Shown: one piece after another, positions 1-49,100 of the stretch
Numbering within the stretch: the stretch's first letter is position 1
Layout: every line of letters begins with the position of its first letter
Source: Petrosia ficiformis
Lineage: Eukaryota; Porifera; Demospongiae; Haplosclerida; Petrosiidae
DNA length: 64,000 bases
Direction of reading: 5' to 3'
Assembly: GCA_947044365.1 (NCBI GenBank)
Contig: OX345637.1
Location: 5,876,501-5,940,500 of the forward strand
Program-made: the position numbers and the translations under genes
Notes under the pieces: model-generated
What the model was told of the DNA's origin: nothing
The model's input: only the letters and a program-made list of their open reading frames with translations
Database searches by the model: none

Positions 1-33
1 AGATTGGACCAGTCATGCTCAAAGTTGACTCAC

Positions 34-35989
<35,956 letters not shown>

Positions 35990-36117
35990 GATAGTGAAGC
36001 AGCAACATTAATTACAGTGTGCAAGCAGTGTGAAGGGTGTGGTTCGTATTTTCTGGTTATAAAATTAATATTAGTTGGTGCTGCAAAGCCATATTTAACG
36101 AGAGCCGTCGGGACGGG

Positions 36118-36318
36118 ACCCTCGCCTACGTGGCAAGGTAATACAAACTATAATTTCGAAATATAATATGCCAAAAGATTATAATTATCATTGCTCGTTT
36201 GTATGGTCATATAATAATGAGAATGTTTACTTCAGATTGTTTAGTTTGTGTATGAAACATATTAAGTTATAAAACCGTACTGGCATGTTAGTTTTTATAA
36301 TAATATTATAATAGATAT

Positions 36319-36380
<62 letters not shown>

Positions 36381-36993
36381 GTAAATTATATAAACTAACA
36401 TGTCACTACTTATTACGATTATACTAGTCTCTTCCTTGTCTATACTATAAGTCTTACATTTTAGTTTCTGTATTATCTGAAAGAAGAAAGAAAGATCCTC
36501 AATTCGTCTTGTGAAATATTCCACAAAGACAGCATAGACAGGTCCTCAAAACTGCTGACTTTCAAGTAACGTGCACAGCACATGACTTTGAAAAATTGAA
36601 ATAGGCGGAGTTTGAAAGTAATGGAGAATGCTTGGAGCCAGTACTCGATGTTGTAGCAACCACTACCCAAATTCTGTTTGCTTTTATGTAGTGCTTTGCT
36701 AGCGATAGTCATGATACAGGAGTAGTTATGTTTTGATGTGTTCAGATGCCTCTATGAGTCTTCTCAAGTCTGGAAACAGTAACCGTGAGTTATAAACATT
36801 GTGATAACTTTATAACCGAAAGGTTTAAGAAGAATTCCTACGTTATTTTTTTTCCTTGTATAATTTGAAGTCTACCAGTACCCCTTTTGAAATGTCAATG
36901 TTTTTATTTTTCCAGAAAAATTGCTAACACACACACAGACACACAGACAAAACGATTACCGTACCCTTCCGCCTACGCTACGCGGCGAGGGTA
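36118..36993. mobile_element. Non-autonomous DNA element upstream of copy B
   Basis: Starts ACCCTCGCCTACG and ends CGCGGCGAGGGT, paired with the family member at 1,256-1,948. It has an (AT)n run at 36,317-36,375. Its left end is only about 130 bp upstream of the copy B start codon, so it makes up most of the sequence 5' of the gene. Confidence 0.72.
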
Positions 36994-37191
36994 ATTACTG
37001 GATTAGTATCAGTATATCACACAGGTACCATGCAAATATGGTCATTGAACATAGTCTCGCGTACCATACAATCATGTTTATAAATTATTTCCTGCAATAG
37101 AATACAAACACAATCTTTTTGTCTTTTGTTCTTATTAGAATAATAAAATTTGTAATAATAATCCATATTTTTGGCTGAATAATGTGAAGTA

Positions 37192-39607
37192 TCAACTTGG
37201 ACTTTCAGCAGACTGATCCTATAGTATACAAATAAAAAAAAGAATTATCATAGTATTATTTTATCAACATAATTATAGATATATTATGTATGTATGTATG
37301 TATACGTAAAACTGATGTGACACATGAAAAAAATTTATGTGACCAACATTTAAGAATCACGAGACATAAATTTTGAAATAGTATTATATGGCATTGATTT
37401 GAATATCACCACAATTCATACATCTTGATGTATTATAATGACAAATAGGAGTGCACTGTTTAACTCATGTTATACAACAACAATAATAAATCGTTTTCAA
37501 TATTGGACTGTAGGACTCGAGGTTAAAGAATATAACTCTAAAACTAAACAAAGTACATACACTAATATAAAGCAAAAGACTGTACAGTTTAAAGTCTTAA
37601 CTACAGGTAGAGACATCATCACCACATTATCACATCCATTATGAATAATTAATTAGCAAACATTTTGTTGTGCACAGAGGTAGGAAGTGTTTTTGTTTTT
37701 TGTTTTATTTAATTGAGTTAATTACAAACTGGAGGATATACATGGACTATTAAAATTGGTACACAATAATAATTATGTAAAATATTGATAATTAGCAACA
37801 GTACAAGTTGGTGTAATAATACACACATTAATTACCATAGGTTCTAGAGAATCAACAATTTCTACTCTCTGTATGTGCAAGATGGCTTCTTTGCTTTCTT
37901 GATAAAGTTGCTAATGAATAAATGTCTTAAATAATAATAATTACATATGCCAGCTAACATTTTTTTGAGGGAAACGTGAACACAAAATGTGTCATAATAA
38001 CATACCATTTGAATTGTTTGTAGGGGATCTGTCTTTCTTTCCACTAATTCTAGTTTAGATAAAGGAACATTAAGTTTCATTTTGATATTAAACAGCTGCT
38101 GTTCTAAAAGAGCTACTCGTCTTGATAAGGTTCTTCTCACTTCCTATATAATAATAATACACAAATGACTCCATGATACACATACCATATTAGACAAAAT
38201 TTCAAACTGATTATCAAAAGCTAATTGTAATAAAGAAATATATAAGTGTGATAGAGTATATACTGGACTAACTATATTCTGTTCCCTCGATGAATTCATT
38301 TCACAGCGTAGAATCTAATCAGAAATTTAATAAAGATCCAATGACAGTGTGAACATAAAATAAACAACATGGTAACACTTCAAGCATAAAAACAGCAAAA
38401 CAACTGTCATATGCACTAGAGAAAGACAAAACAGAAACAATCTTTAAATTTACAGACAACTAAATATCATACATTTGCTGTTAATAAATACCATACATTT
38501 AGAGTTAATAAATATCATATATTTACTGTTAACAAATATTTTACATTTACAGATAATAAATTTACCTCATTTTCTATTTTAAGTTTTTCCATTTCTGCAC
38601 TCATGTGTTTAAATATCTGCCTTTCTTCTTGAATTTCCATCTCATACTTAGCTTGCATTTTTTTGAAGGCATCTTGCTCAGTTGTAACATCCACTTTTTG
38701 CTGTTCTTGAAATTCAACAGTCTATAATTTCCAAATGTCGATAAGAATAAAAAAAGAGAAGATAATTATAAAAGATTCGTTAGCATATGTGCATGCTAGT
38801 GTTGTTTACCATAACCAAAACTAAAAGTATTTTGGTATTGGGTCTAGACATTTGGTATACTATAACTAAAACTAATACTAAAAGTAGCACAAATTCAATA
38901 CCATAATTCATAACCATTATTCATTTTGTTTGTGGTACATTTGGTACAACCCATGTTCTGCTTTGTTACTCAAGTGTAAATAGACTGATAATATTATCAC
39001 TGTCACATGCGCACATGTTTTATGTACAAAAATGGCTGCAAGAAGAAACAGACTGACTGATAAAAACCTTGAAAGAGAAGTTTTTGTTAAAAAGAATAAG
39101 AACTATATACATTAGTAAAATCATTAATTTTGTTGAAATCTAATACATGTTATGATTATGGTTAAATACTAAAATATGTTACCGAAAGTACTACTTAATA
39201 CCAATACCGAAAGTGTCTACTTTTGGTAAAATTACTATAACTAAAATTCATATCTCATGAAATTTGGTAAAAATACCATAACTAAAACTAAAACAAAAAT
39301 CTTGTACCAAAACAACACTAGTGCATGCCTATATGGCAAAGGGACTGTATTGCAGATAGAAAATGTACATTGACTGTTGATGTGTACTTGTATATTCTCT
39401 TACATCTCTGTTATACTAATATACATTGTAATAACATCATTATTCACCAACTTTGGTGGAAATGCTGTGGATGTCTCCTTTATGAGGTAAATGGTCATTT
39501 TTTGCATCTTTTTCTTCTTTCCCTACTACATTTTCCCCCAGATGTCTACTGGAGACTTTGAGTTGTTGATCAATTATAAATTGATCATAGGTTTTGCCAC
39601 CATTTTC
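37192..39607 (-). CDS. Coiled-coil tail exons, probably the 3' end of copy A (chimeric gene)
   Basis: Six exons, all phase 0: 39,452-39,607; 38,566-38,721; 38,186-38,314; 38,006-38,143; 37,836-37,910; 37,192-37,218 (ends DQSAESPS, then TGA). About 227 codons in total. The sequence is rich in Glu, Lys and Gln with heptad-like spacing (for example IQEERQIFKHMSAEMEKLK, and LSRRVALLEQQLFNIKMKL), so a parallel coiled coil is likely. I do not recognise the family. The first donor (AAA|GTTGGT) is weak; the others are good. No separate start codon or promoter is evident, and the upstream neighbour on this strand is the open donor of copy A exon 16. This could instead be the remaining 3' part of an independent gene. 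Confidence 0.6.
38797..39320. mobile_element. hAT-like MITE with perfect 8-bp target duplication
   Basis: TAGTGTTGTTT at the left and AAACAACACTA at the right (11-bp perfect inverted repeat), flanked on both sides by GTGCATGC. The 8-bp duplication and TAGTG terminus place it in the hAT superfamily. The interior is made of GGTATTGG and CTAAAACTA motifs. It lies in the intron between the first two coiled-coil exons. Confidence 0.88.
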
Positions 39608-40117
39608 CTGAGGATAGTATACCGCAACTATTTTAATTAATGAAGTAACAATTAAAAGTTTACTTATCTCATTAAGGATTTCCCATGTACCTAATACATA
39701 CTGCAATTCAATTACAAGGTTTCTTACAGTTATATATTACTTTGAACATAAGTATGGATGATATATTATCTAGCTTGTTTAAATTAAGATTATTAACTAT
39801 TAGTTCATAACAGTTAACAGTATTTATGTAATCTCAGCTAAGTGGAGTTCATAAAATTCTTGCATACACAACACTACATGTCATCAAAATTAGAATTCAT
39901 AATAATAATATTATGTTACAAAAACATCACTGTAACATCAAAATGGGCAGCAAATATATTTTAAATCATGAATACTTAGAATTAGAGACTTATTGCAAAT
40001 ACTTTGTAAAGTTTTAAATACAATCACATCTATCCTGACTTAAGATAACTGCTGCTTCAATTTGATAACATGACTGATATATTATAATTATATGATTTTT
40101 AAAATGAGATGAATTAC

Positions 40118-43100
40118 CTCAACTCCTTTAAAGCATAACTTGATCAAATCTATGTTGGAGATCACAATTTTTAGTTGAGAAATGCCTGTTATATCATTTG
40201 ACAGTGTGGTAATTTTTGTCATTAGTTCCCTGAGAGAGCATTCTTTATCAAAGAAGGGAATAATAAACTGCATAGCTCCGCATAATTGATCTAATATGTC
40301 TCCATAGTAGTATTTGTTATGTAGTGATGCCATAACTAGCCCAGGTGGAAACAGAGAATTCTGTATGTCATCTGACGAGGTGAAACCTTTCTCTTGTGCA
40401 AAGTAGTATAACGACCCACATTTCTGTAATTCTGAGATTAATTTGAAACATGGATTATTTGGTAAATGCCTTATCTTCAAGATTTCTTCGACTGCCAATA
40501 TTTTCTGAATTGCATCGTTCATTGTAATTCTAGCCCTTAAGATGTCTGAATGAAATTCGTCAGTAATATCACACAGTTGCTTCATTGGAGGGTCATTAAG
40601 ACATACAGTTAAACCAAATTGCTCGCATGTTCTTTTTAGATTTGCTATTTCATCACAAGCTTCAAAAACTTCTATAATAGCAGTGATGCCCTCAGAAACA
40701 AATACACTTTTGTATTCACCTGTCTTTAAGTGGACAAAAGACTGAAGTGATTTTGTTTCTACCTCAAGATTCAATTTTTTTATGTTTGGGAGAGTAGAGA
40801 AACGTAATACTTGTTTGAATGTAGATTTTCCATCAAATATCTTTTCGGAGATAGCCTCATGCAATGCTGGTAATGTAAAAATATCTACTATTTGCTTCAC
40901 AGTCACATCTCCATCCAGTATCTTATCAAGTAAACGTTCCGCTTTTTGGACTGCTGAATTCAGGAGTACAAGCTTGTTGTTAACAGTTCTCAACAACTCA
41001 TTTGGGTCACAAACAGGTGGCAAGAGCACACAATCGGAGTTCGCATTTGGCTTTAAGTAGTAGTCAATACACTTGTCTATAATGACACACCCTCTTTGGG
41101 TTTTGAAGATTAGCGTGTCAAGTGAATCAAGTATGGGAAACAAAAATTCACTGATCTCGTTATAGAGGGTGATAAGTTCATTTAGCCTAGCATCACGATT
41201 CGGTCTGTATTTGACTTCAGTGCCGGCTGCATGTAACTTAAAACTGCTTTCAAATTTTGCATCAAGCTCACGAGGAAAATTAACTCCATATTTTACGAGG
41301 ACAGATTTTACAGGGCATCTATATACAATAGAAATGAAATAATATATAATGTAACACTAAACTATACTTAAAGATTCATTTCAACTTACTGTGACAATTC
41401 AGGATAATTTGGTGATGTGCGAACAAGCAAACCATTGATCTTCCTTGTACAGTCATCATATAATGCAGCATGTTTTTGCAACTCACGAATATCAACAGCT
41501 TCTTTTTCCCTAAAGGTTATATGCTTGAGTACAACTTTATAAGCACTATGATTACCCAACAATATCTGAAGTTGCTCATAAGTGAGAGATCTATTCTCCA
41601 GACGATTATCTAGTACTGTAATTGCTTCCTTTAGTCTACTGACAAGAAGATTTAGATTCTGTGTCTTCGTGTACTTGAAAGTCTGACAAATTTCATTAAA
41701 AGCTTTTGCTATTAGAGCAATAATATTTCCATGTTCTTTCAGCCAAATGAGGTCATCTTCAGAGATGGTAATGTAACTAGCAATGTGTTCACATATGGAA
41801 ACAGCAACCTCAACGCTAACGCCTAACTCAGACATATTAAGCAACACATTATATGCTTTCTCTAGAAGGAGCTCATAGGTTTCCACTGTAGTTTCTTCAA
41901 GAGGTGTGAAGATCTCCTATAAAAATAATTATTACTTGCTCCTTATTTTATAACTTTCAATACCTTGCTTACATACTTGCGCATACATAGATTATCTATT
42001 GTGAATTTTTAGTATTTCATTAAAAAGATATTGGGAATGTAATATGAAGTGTGAGTTATTAAAAACTTTCACAGCTAGTGACATGTAATTACTGTTTACT
42101 CACCTCTAAAATTAAGTCCATAACAATCGTATGATAGGAACTTGGTTGTGCAGGTAAAGCAGTCTGTGTGCAGAAGAAACAAAGATAATTATAAGGTAAT
42201 CTTGTTTGTTTGAAATGATCAAAAAGCATTGTATCGACATATTCACTATGTCACTTTTTAAAGGTTCCTACACAACTGGTTGTGTTTTCATGCAGCTAGA
42301 ACAGTTATTTTGTACAAGTAGCTTTCTTCCTGTAGTGTAGTGTTGTTTACATGCCAACCTTTAATTGACCAAAACCTAAAAGAATGATATAGCTTCTTAA
42401 TTATGTTAACGTGACAATTATTGCATTTAGGCTTGGTTGACTAGGTGTACAATTATTATAATTATTAATAATCACATTAACTCTTGTGTAAGTACAACAT
42501 ATTCTTTAAACTGGTAGGGCTAGCTTCTCATGCTAGGAATGCCTGACAATAATCATTAACATTATCCGGGAAAAATATATAGTGGTTTTCATTGGACTGT
42601 TAAACTTTCATGAATCAAAAAAATCACCGTCAATATAATTAATAATTTCTTATCACTATTACTGTAGAATGAGTACTGTTACCTGGCTCATTAATACATG
42701 TATAAGATAGTTCTTTGCAACAACAGGTACATACGTAGTACTGGTAATTAAAATAATAAATACAAAAATAAAGGAGGCATGAGGAAGCGCTCAATTCCCC
42801 AAATGTAATTTTACCAATGCATTCCTTTTTTCTTTATAATTTCATCAAATATTTACTTTGCCAATAAAACCTGCTATACAGATATAATATATATTCGGGG
42901 TTCTATTCTGAATGTAGATTAATAAATAAATATACAGGTTCTGTAAAAGGGCACACTATATGTTAAGAGGTGACAAATGCATATGTATTGTATTCCTAAG
43001 AACATTGTATATAATTATACTCACCACTAATGAACACATCAAATCTAACAGATTTCCTTGTATTTTGTTAGTGCTAATAAACTCTTGGATGAATCTTTTA

Positions 43101-46100
43101 AAGTCATCTTGCATTGGTCCAACTAAAAGCATTGGTGTTTTCAGTAGCATTAGGTCCAGTAGAAACATACATTTATCACTATATTTATGACTAATAGCTT
43201 CAATAAATTGTAGTAGTATATACTGGTCCTTCAGTTCTGTTAATCTGCAATTGATATATAAATTCTGCCATAAATATGCCATGTACCAAAATTAATAATG
43301 TTTGGTGTAATGACTGACAGTTCAAATAAATGCTGAATCTTTTATCTTAACCCTTAGAGGACTGATGTCACATATATGTGACATTTCACCCCTACGTAGT
43401 TCGCCGTCTGTTCCTAGCTACACGAAGCTGTTCAAATGGTTGTAATTGGCGTCAGGCACAAGCTGATGAACGTGACTAAAAAGTTGATGGTTTTTCCGCT
43501 GGCCTTTGGCCTAAATAACAATCACAGGGGGAATTTTAAAGGGGGGTGTCCCCCCGTTAATGCGGGGGATGGAAGGGGGCGCAGCCCCCTCGCCGCTGAC
43601 GAATTTTGCCTTTTTTTACCCCGCCCACGTGCTCTGGTGGGGGTACCTGAGGCATTTTCCTTGCTGTGAAACCTGAAATCGTGGGTGTAGCTGGTGCCAA
43701 CATGCAGTGAGGTCATTTTGTTAGCCCCAGTTCCAGTCAAAAGAGGGAGAGCACTGCATTTGATTTGATCCTACGAAGCGCTTGGGGACTTTCGAGTCCC
43801 AGCAAGCAAGTTGGTGGAAGTAGTACTCCATGTCGGAAAAGGAGCCAAGTTTGGAGTAGAGAAAGTGAACAGTGGCCACATTATATGCAATAGAGTCGCC
43901 AGTGTTGGAAATGAGAAGAATTTTGAAAAACAGGCTCAGTCCTCTAAGGGTTAAACACTATAGAGGACTGATGCCACATATATGTGACATTTGATCCCTA
44001 CACAGTTGGGAGTGCGTTCCTAGCATTACGAAGCACTCTAAATGTTCGTAACTGGTGTCAGGGATAAGCCCATGAAAATGTCTAAACATTCGATGGTTTT
44101 TCAGCCACCTTTTGCTTTAAATATAGATTACGGGGGAATTTTAAAGGGGGTATCACTGCATTAATGGGGGTTCGAAGAGGGCTAAAACCTGATATTGTGA
44201 GCGTAGCTGGTGCCAACATGCAGTGGGGTTGCCCCAGTTTTAGTCAAAGGACTTTCAAGTCCTAGTAAGTACGTTGCTAGAAGTAGTGCTCCATGTCAGA
44301 AAAGGGGCCAAGTTTGAGGTACGGAAAGTGAATGGTGGCCAAGATATTTGCAGATGCTAGCTCAAGGGCTAACAATAATCAAGAAACACCTTATCATACA
44401 CTAAAACTAGCACTCATAGGTTTTATTACCTTATGCTGCTCATCTCCAGTAATGATTCTACAGAAGTGTCCATAACGTATAGAGGAGTATCACAGCAAGC
44501 AATGAAGTGTAATAGAATCTAACAGAAAAAGAACATACATTTGTGTGATAGGCATTTATGTAATGTAATTTTTTGCCATATGTTACAGTATGTGCAAAAT
44601 GCATCAATTAGTCTACTTCAACTTGTATATATATTAGTTTCTGCTTTTCTGCCACACACAGGGCTGCATTTAAGGGGGGCATCCCCCCCCCCCCCCCCCC
44701 ACCTCCTTTACAATATTAAACCTGCTCACTAAATATCTTTTGTGGTTAAATATTGGTCCGAAAATGCACCAAAAGTGATCTCAGAAAGTCTAAAATTAAA
44801 CTTTTCCTGTAGACACATGCCCCACACTCCCCTACACACATGGATAGGGGATTCACCACCCCCCCCCCCCCCTCTTTATTTTGGCAAATACCTGTTTTGC
44901 CCCCTGAAATGACATTTAGTACCTTGTTTGTTAAGTGCCCAGAATTAAATAGTTTCACAAATTGCTCTATAGATAACTGCTGACATTTCTTTTCTACTGC
45001 AATTTCCAACTACAAACAAAATAAAAAGATATATAGAGAAAATGTATCCCTATGATTGCTTTGTGGTATCCAGCATTCGGTAATCATGGCTGACTTTATC
45101 ATGCCTGAAACACAACAGCCTATTGATTATCCACTCTCCTTACTTTTTAAAGGATCTTGTAGAACTATAGGAATATATTTCAGGCAGAATAGCTAGCTAT
45201 TGGTTCCAGTTTCTACGTAAGCTACTTAGCTCCAAGCAGCTTTCTTTCTGCTGATCTGTAGAGCTCGAGCGTGAGTTCTTTTAGCGCCACACCTATTAAT
45301 TGACCGAGTCACCTGAAATTATGTCACTTTCTTAACTACGTATACAACGCATACGCGTGCAAGAGGACACAAGAAAAAATATAAAAATATATATTATAGT
45401 TTGAACCCGTGGGAAAGCAATCATAAGGATGGCCCTACGGGCCATAATACTTAGAATCTGAATAAAATTTATTCATAACTGTTGACTATAGCAAAACTCA
45501 ACCTACTTGCATTTCAAATACATACATGTAAGTAACCAACATAACATCAAAATTCATGCTGTGTGAATAACTTGACATTGCAGTAATTGTATTGCCACCT
45601 CACTACACACAATATATTACTGACATTATCCTTTTAAACAACTACTAAATCACATAAGTTCACTTTTGCAAACACTGATGACCAGGGTTGTCATTATAAG
45701 GTGCAAGCATTTTGCATCATTCTTATCTTTATATTTTCACTCTACTACAGGACAGTCATTTTATAGGTTACATATCTTCAGAGACATTGTAAGAGCAAGA
45801 AAGCAGTGGAAGAATGCAAAAACACACAGGACTGAACAACCCCTTACAAACAATTAAGTAAGCTAAAAATTCATTGCTTTCTTGCTAATGTCCTCTTATT
45901 TTTATTCTAGTAAGAACTACTGAAAGAGAATGAAAATAAGCATGCACATGTTCAATTGCAACAGTACTTACCAAAAGCATGGTAGGACTATTTATATGAC
46001 ATAAGATGACCAAATTCTAAATAATGTCGCAATGATGGCTATATTAGACTTAAAATTATGTAACCAAAAATCAATCACTAATCTCAATTTACAATTAAGC

Positions 46101-49100
46101 ACAAACCTTCTCCGTTAAGTGAGACACATACATACGAGTTCTTGTCCCAGCAAGGAATGTCATTACCTCAGGTGCATTTGGATGCATGACATCAATCAGC
46201 TCCACCAGTATATCTATCCATTGATGAATTGTAGGTATGAATTCCTCAATAGACCATGATCTCTCATTAACCAGAAGGATAATGTAATCCACAAACTGAA
46301 AACCCTACATATGAAGAGTCTCTGAACTCTAATTTATTATTTAATAAAAGTCAGTTTACAGCATAATCATGACATCACAAATGCACAATGCAGTCCAGCT
46401 TAACAGTTTGAAGTAATACAACAAGTAAATTTAATTGTAGCTCATATCACTCTGTAGACTATTACTTCACACACAAAAAAAAAACAACTTTGATCTATTT
46501 TATATAGCCACACTGACCTCTTTTATAACTTCAGTGATATCACTGCCTAGTTTGGCAATAACGGCTGAAGGCTTTTTAAAATAATGATTTGTAAAAGGTT
46601 TTAGAAATTCTTCAATGAAGGGTATATAAGAATTCTCTATGATTAAATGACTTGAAACAGCAAGGACAGCATTCCTATAGAATATGATTTGCAAGAAGAA
46701 TAATATAGCCACTGTGATCTTAATCATGATGATGTCATAGAAAATATTTTGATGTGCAGATTAAGTCGCAGTAGCAGTAGACCACAATGAAAAAATAATG
46801 AAGTAGGAACGACATGTACTAATAAAGACACTATACACAACATCTGTACTATTATCACAAATACCTATTACATGTATGTATACATCATCAAATGAAAAGA
46901 ATCAAACCTGATCCTAGTAAATAAATGCAAATTTCCACTGAGAACAATCTGAAAATGTTTCCAACCAAACATCAAGGGTGAATGTCCCTCCAGAATGATA
47001 TTCATAGCTTTAAGACCCAGATCAAACTGGTTTGCAAGATATTGTAAATTTGATGATTTATAATGCTGTGGAAAACCAAACAAAAACATGAAGCATGAAG
47101 TGAGTTTAAAAATGCATTCTTACATTAATCAGCTTTTCCTGCCAAAGCTTCTCAGTCCTTGCTAATTTTCCAGCAGAATTGAACAGTTTTATTGCAATAG
47201 ACACTATAATAATTGTAGAAATATATCCCTACACATACATTTCTACTATTATTATAATTATAATAATCCTTATGATTATCTTTTTAATTTACTTACCACA
47301 AACAAATGCTTCATGGGCATATTTTGTATCATTCTTACAGGTAACTCTGTACCAATGATCAAAAAGTTCAAGGCATGCATTAGCAGTATATTCAAATATA
47401 CTGTAAATAGGATCAACATAAGGAATAATAGGACCTATCACAGAAAAGTCACCTCTATAAAAGACAATATAAATAAACAGTTACTATTTTCTTATGAAAT
47501 AACTTTCTCACTTCGCTAAGAACAACTTCATGCCTTCAACAAGTTTCTGTGAAGAAACACTAGTAAGACCTTCTATACACTGAACAATAAAAGCTTCATG
47601 TACTGAATCTTGAAATAGAGTAGATGAACTATATAACAGAAACAAATATTCAAATGTTTGACTACTGATATGTGAAATTCATATGAACTTGAGCAAGCTA
47701 AACTATTTGCATTGTTGTGTACACTATTTCCAATAATTAATAAACAGAATATTACTGTGAATGGCTCTTTCACCTATTTTATGCAGAATATGGACTTTCA
47801 GTGGTATATACGGTACACTTTCTTCCTAAATTTATATGCCCAATATGTCTATCATGAAGGATGTTACATTTTTAAAATATGTGTAAATTATGTGCAGTTA
47901 GGTATACATTTCATTTTAAATATAATCAATGTAGAGCTCTCAATTCAGAAGTAGGGATTTAATTGCCTGCTTGATTTCAATTCGTATTAATTTCAGAAAT
48001 TCAAAGTTTAAGAACAGATATCAGAATTCAAAATTAGACCAATTGAACCAAACAAAAGATTTATCTCAGTTCATAGTTAACACCACCCACACCAATAAAG
48101 GTTTCTAGCAAAAACATACTGTAACACAGCACTATATGTGTGATTTGAATGTTTATAAAATTGTATGGATTCTTTGATTCTATGGTTGGCACTGGAACGG
48201 TGCTGGGACATAATGACCAACTTGTAAAAAAGGAACATGAGAAATTTCATAGCTTTTTCTATGCCCAGTAATAAAGTATCTCGTTTCCAAAATGAATAGC
48301 ATGGCTGGTCTGGAATTTGACTTGTAAAAGCTTTAGTGTGTGTCTACCTTGTCATGATTGCTTCGAAAATGTACTACTTTTTGGAAAAAAAAACAAATAT
48401 GATAATTATCATACAGTTACATGCGAATTATAATTCATTGGATATGGGTTTTCTGACTCGTCATCAAATACTTTGCGACCAATTCATAATATTTTCTGGT
48501 ATCAGTATGATAATATTTACACAATAATAGATAGAGAGAAATTACTTCAACATCAATTTTTTTTTAATATTGATCTTCCTAATTACAGGAATAACTATAC
48601 AAGAATGCAAGTGGACATTGTTAGATCTGTTCTATGGTTCTTAAAAAATCTCTCATCACATTCTTATTCTATTAAATTTCATTGTTGGCCAAACACATAT
48701 CATGAATTATGGGCATATGCAACTGTTACAATTGAAAGTATAACAAGAACTATAGTACAGCTGAAAAGCAAATGACAGTATAGCGCTAACAACATCATCA
48801 ATGTGATGCAATGTTGAAGGCAGTCATTTGTAATCAAAGTTAAACAAACACTGAAATGTAATTTACAGGCATCATGTGATTCTTAATCTGTAAAATATAT
48901 AATAGAGAAAATACCCAGTGTCTACCCTCAACATACATGTACTAACAACCTTAAAGGCAAAAAATTCAAAACAACATGTGCCTAATTTTTTGTAGGGATG
49001 TGCAATACACCCAAACAACAATGTTGTAACATACAGTATTAAATTATGTTGAAATAATAGTTGAATGCTTAGAAAATGTGTAGAAATGGCTATTTTCGTT

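Noticed and set aside
37020..37191. Frame conserved between 37.1 kb and 53.3 kb (TSHYSAKNMDYYYKF)
   Set aside because: It is in a different phase from the coiled-coil exons, which stop at 37,192; the likeness is explained by the duplication, so it is treated as 3' UTR.
48473..48775. 100-codon plus-strand frame in intron 4 of copy A
   Set aside because: No recognisable domain, no splice partners, and no counterpart in copy B.
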